Notes under the pieces: generated by a model
Seen by the model: only the letters and a program-made list of their open reading frames with translations
What the model was told of the DNA's origin: nothing
Database searches by the model: none
Translations under genes and position numbers: made by a program
Shown here: in pieces, positions 7,421 through 15,602 of the stretch
Numbering within the stretch: the first letter of the stretch is position 1
Layout: each line of letters begins with the position of its first letter
Assembly: GCA_022340745.1 (NCBI GenBank)
Contig: JAJDNL010000265.1
Span: forward strand, 1-40,698
Reading direction: 5' to 3'
Source: Deltaproteobacteria bacterium
Lineage (GTDB): Bacteria; Desulfobacterota; Syntrophobacteria; BM002
Length of the DNA: 40,698 bases

Positions 7421-8048
7421 CCTTTCCAACTCCACACTTAGTAAATATTTCGGGATGTGCCCCCTTTATTTCTGACTTGTACTGAGTGCAATGACAAGGG
7501 CAGACCAGGTTTAAGTCGGCAAGGAGTTCGAGTTCTCTGAATCCGTGGAGACCTCCGATGAGTGCATAGGGCTTTCCAAATACCGACGCAGCTTTAAAAA
7601 TACTTCTCACCCCCGGATGAGAGCACCCAGTTACCAAGACCAAACCTTCCCTGGCTTTGACAACAAGGGATTGTTCCATGTTTTGGAGCTCCCCTGTGGA
7701 AAAAACGTTTTCTTGGATTTGGCAATGATTTTTAATTGGCACCACGTGAGTCGCGCCAACTGGTAGAGGGCAGGAATTGGGGATGTAGACTGTGGCGTTT
7801 TTATTGAGCCTGAGTAACTCCGTGAGTCCTCCAGTGTGATCCCAATGCGCGTGGGAAATGAAAATTTTGGCGAGCGTTGAAGGCTCAAAGCCTAGTTTCC
7901 GCAAGTTCTCTATCAGCAGTGAGCCTTTAGCACCGGTATCGAAGAGCAGCCTTTGGCCATTTTCCACCTCAACGAGGCAAGCAAAGCCCCAGTCAGCACC
8001 GAAGCCTTCCTCCACCGTGTCGTTGTCATATACAATTGTGATTTTCAT
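7407..8048 (-). CDS. MBL-fold hydrolase, COG1237 type
   Basis: A 213-residue metallo-beta-lactamase-fold protein with the metal motif SHAHWDHTGG, a second site at TGCSHPGV and a C-terminal GGLHGF histidine. This arrangement and the N-terminal KITIVYDNDTVEEGFGADWG are typical of COG1237, which includes proteins named for an aminobenzene-phosphate synthase activity in methanopterin synthesis; in bacteria the substrate is generally unknown. It is the last gene of the long minus-strand series, 10 bp after the methyltransferase gene. Confidence 0.85.
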   Translation of the reverse strand: MKITIVYDNDTVEEGFGADWGFACLVEVENGQRLLFDTGAKGSLLIENLRKLGFEPSTLAKIFISHAHWDHTGGLTELLRLNKNATVYIPNSCPLPVGATHVVPIKNHCQIQENVFSTGELQNMEQSLVVKAREGLVLVTGCSHPGVRSIFKAASVFGKPYALIGGLHGFRELELLADLNLVCPCHCTQYKSEIKGAHPEIFTKCGVGKVIEI

Positions 8049-8058
8049 CTGTGAACAA

Positions 8059-8697
8059 TTATTTTTTGCATATCATCAGTCTGCTCTTGCCAGATTGCGA
8101 GTGAGTCAAATCAACCCGGGAGAAGATTTTTCTCAATCGCTGCAGTCCGCCCTTGACAAATTCACGGGCGTCACCGGACCCCATGGTGATCAATCGCACC
8201 TTGAAAAGGAACTTAACAAAAGGATGGCTTGGTACTTCATGCTCCATAAGCAAAACCACGCCATCGGGATGTGTCACCCGTTTCATCTCCCACAGGGCCC
8301 TTTCACGAGCCTGCCCCTTTAATTCGTAGAGAGCGTGGGAACAGCTGACTACGTCGAAGCTTCTAGCGGAGAAGGGCAGTTCCGCCGCATCCCCTTCGAC
8401 GTAAAGCGCCCGGGTGTCAGCCTCCTTTTCCTGGGCTTTACGCAGCATACCGTGGGAGAAATCGTACCCCACCAACAGAGCTTCGGGATATCTTTCGGCG
8501 AAGGCTAGAATCACCGATCCTGTGCCGCAGCAGACATCCAGAATGCTGGGAGCGGGTTTCGTTTCAAGCTGGGCAGCATCTACCAGAAAATGTCGGGTAT
8601 CGTCTTCATCTTGCCGGGCATGAAGCCTAATAAAAGCATCGTAAAAATAAGAGAAAAGATTGTAATATTTTCGTCTTCCTACCCTGAGACCTTCCAT
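8059..8697 (-). CDS. Class I SAM-dependent methyltransferase
   Basis: A 212-residue protein of the UbiE/Methyltransf_11 type. SAM motif I is ILDVCCGTGSVILAFAERYP, followed by the acidic residue of LLVGYDFS, motif GDAAELPFSARSFDVVSC, and the post-motif segment VTHPDGVVLLMEHE. The C-terminus is basic. Substrate is not evident; a lipid, quinone or small-molecule acceptor is possible. It is directly upstream of the MBL hydrolase and probably in the same transcript. Confidence 0.85.
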   Translation of the reverse strand: MEGLRVGRRKYYNLFSYFYDAFIRLHARQDEDDTRHFLVDAAQLETKPAPSILDVCCGTGSVILAFAERYPEALLVGYDFSHGMLRKAQEKEADTRALYVEGDAAELPFSARSFDVVSCSHALYELKGQARERALWEMKRVTHPDGVVLLMEHEVPSHPFVKFLFKVRLITMGSGDAREFVKGGLQRLRKIFSRVDLTHSQSGKSRLMICKK

Positions 8698-8708
8698 GGA
8701 AGAACCTC

Positions 8709-8822
8709 TTATTGATCGGAGCAGATTTTGGCCAGAATATTATTAATTCCCAAGCCACGTCCCAACCTTCGGGATGGAACGGGCCCGAACACCCTCACTC
8801 CGTAAACCTCCTCAGCAGACAT
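8709..8822 (-). pseudogene. N-terminal remnant of a COG0731 radical SAM gene
   Basis: In minus orientation a short frame from ATG 8822 (or GTG 8798) reads VFGPVPSRRLGRGLGINNI, almost identical to the N-terminus of the intact radical SAM protein at 2752. It ends after ILAKICSDQ at TAA 8711-8709, exactly where the C-x3-C-x2-C cluster should begin. The frame has a GAGGAGG-like ribosome site upstream of GTG 8798. The frame is also open upstream to the cooC stop. It is a 5' gene stub, not a functional enzyme. Confidence 0.7.
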
Positions 8823-8891
8823 GACGCAACAGAACAATGAGCCTAGCCCGGAAGAATAATCAAAATCAATTTCCACAGGCTTAACCCGACT

Positions 8892-9698
8892 TTATGCACC
8901 AGCGGGCTGCGAGGTTATACGGTCCTGATCGTCCACAACTTCGTCAAGCAGCCTGGCAAAAATCTCATTGGCCGCCTGGAGAGCCACTGACTTCGACGGT
9001 AGTTGAATGGTTGGTTTTCCTTCCAGGTCAAACTGGTAGATGAGTTCGTCTTCAGGGATGGTGGCTACAGATGCAGGACCAAGGCCTTCTATCTGTTGAG
9101 ACACAAGCCTTGTCAGTCCTTGCCGATATTGGTTGATCACCAGGAACTTCCGACCCACTCGTATACCGAGTTCATCCACTAGGTCACAAATCCTTCGGGC
9201 GGAGAGCATACCTCGACGGCTGGGATCGCTCACCACTAATAACACATCGATGTCTTTGCTGGTCAGCCTGCTGAAATGCTCCATTCCTGCCTCATTGTCA
9301 ATGACGAGGTAAGGGTAGTTGCTTAGCAGCCGGTCGATGCACTTACTCAGAAGGTTATTGGCAGCACAATAACAGCCCGGCCCTTCAGGTCTGCCCATGA
9401 CGATAAGGTCGAAATCCTCAGCCTCCACCAAGGCCTGCTCCACCTTCATCTCAATGAATATATCCTTGGTCATACCCACCGGGACACTCGTTTTCATCGC
9501 TTCCCTGGCTTGACCCAGGGTCCCTTCCACCGTCAGCCCCAGGACCTCGTTGAAGTTGGCATTGGAATCAGCATCCACCGCCAGGATGGGGGTCATATCA
9601 TGCTCTTTCAGAAAGCGGACGAGCAACCCAGCCAGCGTAGTCTTCCCTGTCCCTCCTTTGCCGGCCAGAGCAAAAGTGTATGCCCTTTGCCTTAACAT
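8892..9698 (-). CDS. cooC: CooC/AcsF-type nickel-insertion ATPase
   Basis: A 268-residue P-loop ATPase of the SIMIBI class. It has the deviant Walker A FALAGKGGTGKTTLAG near the N-terminus, the early VDADSNANFNEVLG switch region, and the CxC metal site in RPEGPGCYCAANNLL that defines CooC/AcsF proteins, followed by VIDNEAGMEHFSR. These proteins load nickel into CO dehydrogenase or acetyl-CoA synthase in the cytoplasm. No CODH gene is in the window, so the client is unknown. It lies downstream of the NuoEF/HoxU-like genes and a ferredoxin. Confidence 0.88.
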   Translation of the reverse strand: MLRQRAYTFALAGKGGTGKTTLAGLLVRFLKEHDMTPILAVDADSNANFNEVLGLTVEGTLGQAREAMKTSVPVGMTKDIFIEMKVEQALVEAEDFDLIVMGRPEGPGCYCAANNLLSKCIDRLLSNYPYLVIDNEAGMEHFSRLTSKDIDVLLVVSDPSRRGMLSARRICDLVDELGIRVGRKFLVINQYRQGLTRLVSQQIEGLGPASVATIPEDELIYQFDLEGKPTIQLPSKSVALQAANEIFARLLDEVVDDQDRITSQPAGA

Positions 9699-9776
9699 TG
9701 GAATTCTCTTTGCTGAGGTTTTGGGTGGTTCAATACCTTAAGATACCGGTTCTCTCATGTCTTGATGTTAACCCCA

Positions 9777-9806
9777 ATGTTGCATACCTACATTGCTACG
9801 CAACAT
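9777..9806. promoter_or_regulatory. Inverted repeat between ferredoxin and cooC genes
   Basis: ATGTTGC at 9777-9783 and GCAACAT at 9800-9806 form 7-bp inverted arms around a 16-bp spacer that itself contains TTGC. The arms share the TTGC/GCAA core of the palindromes near the ORP cluster. No sigma54 promoter is evident downstream. It could be an operator or an mRNA hairpin. Confidence 0.35.
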
Positions 9807-9812
9807 CAAGGT

Positions 9813-10166
9813 TTATTGAAGTGACTCAAGCCCTTCAATTGTTTTCTCTGCGATGGTTCTTATCCTGTTATAATGTTTGATCCATCTTGTCAGACACTTT
9901 GCAGCCTCCTCGGCGTCTCCCAAGTGTCTTTCACAGGCCTCCATGCATTCCTTGGTTTTTTCTATGTTCACTTCTACATCTGCCGCCACTCTTTCGCCGT
10001 CATGCCTTATTGCCTCTTCTGGACACAAGTCATGACAAGTTCCACAGCGAATGCAATCTTCCATATTGATGGATGCCGTGTCATTCTCGAGTAATATTGC
10101 CCCCGAAGGACATTCCTCAACACAGTCACCACAACCTGTGCACATCTCTGACTGTACCCATGGCAT
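9813..10166 (-). CDS. 2[4Fe-4S] ferredoxin with helical tail
   Basis: A 117-residue protein from ATG 10166, chosen because GGAGG lies just upstream; an earlier in-frame Met at 10247 would overlap the preceding gene. Residues about 8-50 contain two ferredoxin motifs, MCTGCGDCVEECP and CIRCGTCHDLCP, each C-x2-C-x2-C-x3-C-P. The C-terminal 60 residues are helical with two Cys (KECMEACERHLG) and have no recognised domain. It sits at the end of the diaphorase genes and probably exchanges electrons with them. Confidence 0.85.
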   Translation of the reverse strand: MPWVQSEMCTGCGDCVEECPSGAILLENDTASINMEDCIRCGTCHDLCPEEAIRHDGERVAADVEVNIEKTKECMEACERHLGDAEEAAKCLTRWIKHYNRIRTIAEKTIEGLESLQ

Positions 10167-10236
10167 ACTGCATCCTCCCTCTAAAATTTTTGCCTGCGCC
10201 GCTCTGTCGATCACACCAAAACCCCTGTCGAGGTGA

Positions 10237-10929
10237 TTATTCGACAAGCATTCTCACTTTTGAGGAGTCCTCTGACCCAGCCGCTTCGGAGTACTCCGGT
10301 TTCAGCACGAGGGCACCGGTGGGACAAACGTTGGCGCAGGCAAGGCAGTGATGACAGGATAGATCTGCCGGGTCACCACTACCGAAAAATGCGATCATCG
10401 TGTCAAAGCCTCGGTTGGTAAAGGTCAACAGGTTCTGGCCGTTTCTTTGCCGGCAAATGTAAACGCACTTACCGCAAAGCACGCAGCGGAAGGGGTAGTA
10501 GGTGAAGAAAGTGAGATCGACTTCCTCGTCAACATCACGCTCAAGAAGCTCCAACGGCCTCGATTTCAAACCGACCTTGAGATGTTTGGCGATACGGATG
10601 AGCTGACAGCTACCCTTGACCGGGCACTCCTTTGGGTCACGGTGGTGCGCGGACATAAGCAATTTGAAGCCCATACGCTGAAGGCGCCTGACTGCTGGAG
10701 TGTCGGTCTTCACCAGCAAACCTTCGCGAACTTCCTCGGTGCATGAGGTCACCGGGCGGTCAAGACCGTCGATCTCCACAAAGCACAACCTGCACGAGGC
10801 GTGGGGATGCTCCCTCGTCTTGATAAAACACATATTGGGGATAAAAATCCCATTCTCAAGACACGCCTGAAGAACGGTTTTTCCCTCTTCTACCTTGATC
10901 TCTTTGTCATCGACTATTAGATTGATCAT
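10237..10929 (-). CDS. HoxU/NuoG-N-type Fe-S subunit of a diaphorase
   Basis: A 230-residue protein. The N-terminal plant-type [2Fe-2S] domain has C34, C46, C49 and C63. The next segment should bind a His-Cys3 [4Fe-4S] cluster, but only HHRDPKECPVKGSC is present: the middle Cys of the usual C-x2-C-x5-C is missing. Two [4Fe-4S] motifs follow: CVLCGKCVYIC and CHHCLACANVCP. This is the small Fe-S subunit fold of NAD-reducing hydrogenases and of NuoG. It is downstream of the NuoF-like gene and probably wires NADH oxidation to an unidentified partner. Confidence 0.85.
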   Translation of the reverse strand: MINLIVDDKEIKVEEGKTVLQACLENGIFIPNMCFIKTREHPHASCRLCFVEIDGLDRPVTSCTEEVREGLLVKTDTPAVRRLQRMGFKLLMSAHHRDPKECPVKGSCQLIRIAKHLKVGLKSRPLELLERDVDEEVDLTFFTYYPFRCVLCGKCVYICRQRNGQNLLTFTNRGFDTMIAFFGSGDPADLSCHHCLACANVCPTGALVLKPEYSEAAGSEDSSKVRMLVE

Positions 10930-10991
10930 AGTTGCTTTGGCTTCAACGTGATCCGGTACACTCCTTCAGTGGCGATGGAGGTGACCTTTGC

Positions 10992-12932
10992 TCAGTTGCT
11001 TGCCGATTTCTCCTCAGGAACTCGCTCGATAATGGGTGCCAGCTCCGGCGGCGAAACCTTTTCCACCGCGTCGTATTCCGGAGGACAAACCACCATACAT
11101 TCCCCGCATTTGACACATAACTCTTGGTCAATCGCCTTCTTTCTTCCCGTGGTTGTGAAAATAGCTTCCACTGGACAGCAACCAACACAGACATCACAGC
11201 CCCGAGCGCACTTTTCAAGGTCGATATAGTAAGCGGTGAGGGGCCGACACTTGAGGGCCGGACACCGCTTTTCCTTGACGTGTGCCTCGTATTCTTCGAA
11301 GAAATACTTAAGCGAAGTAAGTACCGGATTGGGTGCGGTTTTCCCCAGCCCACAAAGGGAACCATTCTTGATGTCCTCGCTTAGCGTTTGAAGAAGCTCC
11401 AGGTCCTCCTCCTGTCCTTCGCCCTTGGTGATGCGGTCCAAAATATTGAGAAGATGGCGGGTGCCGATTCGGCAAAAGGTACATTTGCCACATGATTCCT
11501 TTTGGGTAAAGTCGAGGAAATACCGGGCCACGTCAACCATGCAGCTGTCCTCGTCCATCACTACCATGCCACCTGAGCCCATCATCGCCCCTGCCTCGGT
11601 GAGGGAGTCGAAATCGATGGGGGTATCAAGAAAGCTTTCTGGCAAACAGCCCCCTGAGGGTCCGCCGATCTGTACTGCCTTGAAACCCTTCTTTTTCGGA
11701 ATTCCGCCGCAGACATCAAAGATGAGTGTCCTCAGGCTTGTTCCCATGGCAATTTCAACCAGCCCCGGGTGTTTGACGTTGCCGACTACGGAGAAAATGG
11801 CGGTGCCAGGGCTGCTCGCAGTTCCAATGGCTCTAAACCACTCTGCGCCTTTTTCTATGATAGAGGGCACGGAGGAGAGAGTCTTAACATTATTTACTAT
11901 TGTCGATCGCCCCCAAAGGCCTTTTTCCACCGGATATGGCGGGCGGTGCTGTGGCATTCCTCGCCTTCCTTCAATAGACTGAATAAGCGCAGTCTCCTCG
12001 CCGCAGACAAAGGCCCCGGAGCCCTGGAACACAGAAACATCTAGAGTGAAAGATGTGCCCAGAATGGAGGTGCCAAGGAGAGTAAGCTCTTTGCCGCTCT
12101 GTATCGCTTGTTTCATGGTTTTGACCGCAAGGGGGTATTCCGCCCTGACATAAATAATGGCCTTATCCGCCCCAACTCCATAAGCACAGATGGCAAGCCC
12201 TTCCAGCAACTGGTGGGGGTTGCTTTCAAGAATAGTGCGGTCCATATAGGCGCCGGGGTCCCCTTCATCAGCGTTGCAAATCACAATTCTTCCGTCCGTC
12301 TCCACGTCTCTTGCGATTCTCCACTTGCGGCCGGTGGGAAAGCCAGCACCGCCTCTGCCCCTCAGTCCCGAGGTTTCAATTTCACTGATCACTTCCTCGG
12401 GATCAGAACCCAGAGCCTTAACCAACCCGGAATAGCCCCCCTCGGCGATGTATTGATAAATGTCATCAGGATCGATGCGACCGCACTGTTCCATTACCAG
12501 TCGTTGTTCGAGATTAAAGCGCGGAAAGTCCATCACCGTGGGGAGCAAGTCGTTTGCCTCCATGGCGCCTAGCACGTATTTCAGGACGGGATCTCCTAGC
12601 TCCAGGTAACTTTTCACCAGGGTTCGCACCCTGCTTTCGTTGATTTGGTAATAACAGATGGGGGGAAACCCCGAGGCGGGATGATCGATTATGACTAAGG
12701 GTTCCGCATAGCAGTGGCCAAGACAGCCAACGGAAACGATCCGGGCTTCTATGGACTTGAGGGCAAGCTCTTGTTCAAAGGCCTGCTTGGTCTCGGCCGC
12801 CCCTGAGGCCAAGCCGCAGGTGGACATGACAATATAGATGGTGGGAATACCGTCGGTTTTTTTCTCTTCAGCCCGCTGGGCCGCTTCCCCTTGGATGGGT
12901 GCAAAACGTTTTTTGACATCGACCCTACTCAC
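10992..12932 (-). CDS. NuoF/HydB-type NADH:acceptor flavoprotein subunit
   Basis: A 646-residue protein. The N-terminus (about 28-115) is a thioredoxin-like [2Fe-2S] domain (STCGLASGA, VGCLGHC). The core has the NADH/FMN motifs RGRGGAGFPTGRKW and ICNADEGDPGAYMDR, then GGPSGGCLP, and the N3-type [4Fe-4S] ligand set ESCGKCTFCRIGT plus a downstream Cys in NGSLCGLG. Two C-terminal ferredoxin motifs follow (CDVCVGCCP and CVKCGECMVVCP). This matches the beta subunit of bifurcating hydrogenases and related enzymes, located in the cytoplasm. Start GTG 12932 overlaps the stop of the NuoE-like gene by 8 bp, implying coupled translation. Confidence 0.92.
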   Translation of the reverse strand: MSRVDVKKRFAPIQGEAAQRAEEKKTDGIPTIYIVMSTCGLASGAAETKQAFEQELALKSIEARIVSVGCLGHCYAEPLVIIDHPASGFPPICYYQINESRVRTLVKSYLELGDPVLKYVLGAMEANDLLPTVMDFPRFNLEQRLVMEQCGRIDPDDIYQYIAEGGYSGLVKALGSDPEEVISEIETSGLRGRGGAGFPTGRKWRIARDVETDGRIVICNADEGDPGAYMDRTILESNPHQLLEGLAICAYGVGADKAIIYVRAEYPLAVKTMKQAIQSGKELTLLGTSILGTSFTLDVSVFQGSGAFVCGEETALIQSIEGRRGMPQHRPPYPVEKGLWGRSTIVNNVKTLSSVPSIIEKGAEWFRAIGTASSPGTAIFSVVGNVKHPGLVEIAMGTSLRTLIFDVCGGIPKKKGFKAVQIGGPSGGCLPESFLDTPIDFDSLTEAGAMMGSGGMVVMDEDSCMVDVARYFLDFTQKESCGKCTFCRIGTRHLLNILDRITKGEGQEEDLELLQTLSEDIKNGSLCGLGKTAPNPVLTSLKYFFEEYEAHVKEKRCPALKCRPLTAYYIDLEKCARGCDVCVGCCPVEAIFTTTGRKKAIDQELCVKCGECMVVCPPEYDAVEKVSPPELAPIIERVPEEKSASN

Positions 12933-13461
12933 CGGATTCCCTTTCCGCTTTTTCCCTTTCCTCGCGTTCTCTTTCAACCTGAAATTGCACGAAAATGCCC
13001 TCCACTCTGCTTGGCTGGATGTGGCCTTCCACGGTATCGTCAACTACAGCAACGGGGGCCAAGGCACAGCAGCCCACGCAGGCTACCCTTTCGATGCTGT
13101 ACTCACGGTCAGGGGTGGTTTCCCCGTCCTTGATTCCCAACTTACGTTCAAAATTCTCCAGAATGATGTCCCCGCCAGCCACGTGGCAAGCGGTACCCAA
13201 GCACACTTTGAACTGGTGCTTGCCGGGCGGATGAAAGCGAAACTGGTTGTAAAAAGTTGCAACCCCATACACCTCGCTGGGAGAGATGGACAGGTGCTCT
13301 GCGACCATCTCCATGGCAGCCCCGGACAGGTAGGCATGCTTCTCTTGGATAGACTGAAGAATGGGAATGAGGTTTCCTCTCGACTTTTCGAAAAGAGGCA
13401 GCATGGCCGTTATCTCTTCGACCATTGCTCTTTCTTCACCAGCCAATTCGGGAGTTGTCAT
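12925..13461 (-). CDS. NuoE/HydC-type [2Fe-2S] subunit
   Basis: A 178-residue thioredoxin-like protein (ATG 13461; GTG 13467 is an alternative with a better-placed ribosome site). The [2Fe-2S] ligands are in CLGTACHVAGG and VACVGCCALAP, the C-x4-C and C-x3-C type pairs of NuoE. The helical N-terminal part includes LIPILQSIQEKHAYL, typical for the family. The C-terminus is highly charged (EREREEREKAERE). It forms the diaphorase with the overlapping NuoF-like gene. Confidence 0.92.
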   Translation of the reverse strand: MTTPELAGEERAMVEEITAMLPLFEKSRGNLIPILQSIQEKHAYLSGAAMEMVAEHLSISPSEVYGVATFYNQFRFHPPGKHQFKVCLGTACHVAGGDIILENFERKLGIKDGETTPDREYSIERVACVGCCALAPVAVVDDTVEGHIQPSRVEGIFVQFQVEREREEREKAERESGE

Positions 13462-13623
13462 GTACACGAAAATCACCGCCCTTCAACAATAATGAGCCTC
13501 CTCGTTCTCAAAAAACCCTCAAAAACACGATCATAGCCACCCTTCCGTGCTCAAATCATTGGATAGCCACCATCCCTCACCGCCGGATCGGTATACACCA
13601 CCTTTCCGATTGTTTTTGCTCCT

Positions 13624-14979
13624 TTAGGCTCTCAACTTTTGCAGTGCCTGCTCGGCGCAGATGGTAACGGGTTCAAGGCTCGGTTCAGAAGAACAATCCG
13701 GATTACCGGCACACATCAAGGTAGTAAGCTCTGCAATTGTTTTCCCCCCCAGGATCAGGGCATTTACGGTGTCGATCTCCTTTACAGGGGCTTCACTGTC
13801 GCTGATGATTTGACCCCCGATTACTTTTTGGCTTTCTTTGTCAAAAATCAGTTTTAGGGTCCAGGGCTTAACCCCTGGTATCATGCCGTGCTTACTCCTG
13901 GAATTCACCGTGGTGCTAATGGTCTCAAATCCTTCCTGATGGGCCAGCTCTTCAGTCAACCCCACTGAAGCAATAGACTTATCAAACAGCTTGACCGCTG
14001 AGTTGTTCATCACCCCGGGAAACTCGATATCGTATCCAGCCAACCGCTTTGCCGCGAGCCGACCTTGAATCACCGCTGGACCACGTAGTTGCCCGGTAAC
14101 CGGTCTCTTGGTAACAAAATGTTGCTTCTCCACACAATCCCCAGCTGCCATGACATCCGGAACCGAGGTTTCCAGGAATTTGTTCACCTTTACCCCAAAC
14201 TTACCAATCTCTACTCCGAGGTCCTTTGCAAGTTCCAGATTTTGCTTAACACCTATGGATACCAGAACCATTTCCGCATCAATCTTTTCTCCCGTTGCCA
14301 GCTCTACACCGGCCACCTTTCCATTTTGCCCGAAAACCTTTACTACCTTTTGACCCATCTTCATCTTGAAGCCTTTTTCAACAAGATATTCCTGGATCTG
14401 CACAGCCATTTCTGCATCCAGCATCAGCGGCAGCGGGTGACTCAAAAGTTCAATCACCGTTACATCATAATGATCCGGCTTGGTGCTGGCCAGCAGCGTA
14501 GCTACCTCGAGATTGATAAAACCAGCGCCTATCAATACTAGTTTCCGGCGGTTCTCTTTTTCGAGAAAATTGTTGATCTCGACCGCATCAGGAGCGCTTC
14601 TCAGCGAAAATACCCCCTCGAGATCACAACCTTCAATGGGAGGAACCACCGGACTTGCCCCTGTCCCCAAGAGCAGTTTGTCATAGGGCAGCTCTCTTCC
14701 ATCTGATAAGGTTATCTTTTTCTCCTCAGCATCTGCATGGGTTGCCCTTGCTATGACTAGATTAATGCCGGCATCCGCAAACATCTGGTCGGGGTTTGTA
14801 ATCGAGTCTACGGTGGCCACACCGGCCACCACGTGAGGGAGAGCTCACCGCACAATGAAACGCTCTTCTTCCCGGATAACGGTGACGTCCACCTCCGGCA
14901 TCAATCTCTTTGCCAGCATTGCTGCAGGGCCTCCTACCCCTCCCATTCCTACTATTACTAAGTGGTCTCCCTTCTTCAT
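13624..14979 (-). CDS. Selenocysteine-containing FAD-dependent NADH oxidase/CoA-disulfide-reductase-like protein
   Basis: Two collinear frames, 14979-14848 and 14844-13624, are joined in the same phase by a TGA at 14847-14845 (codon 45). The N-terminus has the FAD motif VIVGMGGVGGPAA. The sequence around TGA is FIVR-U-ALPHVVAG; family members have the redox-active Cys here (positions 42-43 in NADH oxidase and CoA-disulfide reductase). Downstream are LVLIGAGFINLEVA (NADH motif), VMAAGDCVE and a C-terminal dimerisation domain. A 7-bp GGTGGCC/GGCCACC hairpin with loop GGTGT starts 14 nt after TGA, as expected of a bacterial SECIS. Start ATG 14979 follows GGGAGGTG. The full length of 451 residues is normal. 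An alternative is a TGC-to-TGA error. Confidence 0.85.
14812..14830 (-). promoter_or_regulatory. Candidate bacterial SECIS hairpin
   Basis: On the minus strand, 14 nt after TGA 14847-14845, GGTGGCC pairs with GGCCACC around the five-base loop GGTGT. The apical loop is about 21 nt from the UGA and has G residues, as in elements bound by SelB. The stem can extend by G-U pairs. Confidence 0.7.
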
Positions 14980-15059
14980 AATTGGCACCTCCCTTTGAAA
15001 GTTTGCGCTGTGATCTTCATCTGGCAAGTCCTTCAGTAACTTCCCAATGGTACCAGCGC

Positions 15060-15242
15060 TCATTGGGCAGCTTCACATAAGTCCCCACAGTGTTCTCCTG
15101 AGGCGGACCCCCTGCCCACAAGGGTTTCGCAAGCTATCTCTTCCTGATAACATTTATCGTCCAAGCGCTTCTCGCTGAACAACAAGCCTCTCCCATGGTT
15201 TTTTTCATTTTCTAACGAGTTGTGACATTCATTGCCAAGCAT
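15060..15242 (-). CDS. Small Cys-rich hypothetical protein
   Basis: A 60-residue frame from ATG 15242, only six bases after the stop of the preceding gene. It contains five Cys (for example NECHNSLENEKN, DKCYQEEIACETL, EHCGDLCEAAQ) and no known motif. The stop overlaps an ATG at 15063 that could give the flavoprotein a 28-residue N-terminal extension, but the better ribosome site is at 14979. The ribosome site for this gene is weak. It may be a genuine operon member or a decayed one. Confidence 0.45.
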   Translation of the reverse strand: MLGNECHNSLENEKNHGRGLLFSEKRLDDKCYQEEIACETLVGRGSASGEHCGDLCEAAQ

Positions 15243-15248
15243 TCTTAC

Positions 15249-15536
15249 TTATTGCTTATGATTCGACATTTCGCTCACTGGGATGAACTCATCATAATTC
15301 TGCTCTAACCACTTGTGCAGCACTTCATCGAGAGCCTTATCCAGCCCTGGAGGACAGTCTCGAGCCCAACGGGCGATGTATCTCATGGTTTCATATTTTC
15401 CCATTGAGGGCTCTCTGAACGCGATGATGCAGGCTACTGGAAGTAAGCCAGTATCAACGACTTTCATAAGATCATCCCTGAGTGTTTGGACGAACGCAGC
15501 CACAGCTCTTTCATGTGCGAGTTGCTCTACCATCAT
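15249..15536 (-). CDS. Hypothetical protein in the flavoprotein operon
   Basis: A 95-residue protein starting at ATG 15536 with AGGAGGT upstream. It is mostly helical with tryptophans (RYIARWARDCPPGLDKALDE) and no recognised domain or transmembrane segment. It lies between the flavoprotein stub at 15689 and the intact flavoprotein gene and is probably co-transcribed with the latter. The function is unknown. Confidence 0.6.
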   Translation of the reverse strand: MMVEQLAHERAVAAFVQTLRDDLMKVVDTGLLPVACIIAFREPSMGKYETMRYIARWARDCPPGLDKALDEVLHKWLEQNYDEFIPVSEMSNHKQ

Positions 15537-15602
15537 TTATCCAAGTACCTCCTATGAGGTTTGTAACACTCGGATCTCCTTAGCCATCTGGTGATATGCC
15601 AA

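Noticed and set aside
12838-13536. 232-residue plus-strand frame opposite nuoE/nuoF-like genes
   Set aside because: It has no motif, while the minus strand encodes clear NuoE and NuoF homologues.
14978-14995. TGGCACCTCCCTTTG near the flavoprotein start as a sigma54 promoter
   Set aside because: It is the complement of the ribosome site GGGAGGTGCCA, on the wrong strand, and lacks TTGC.
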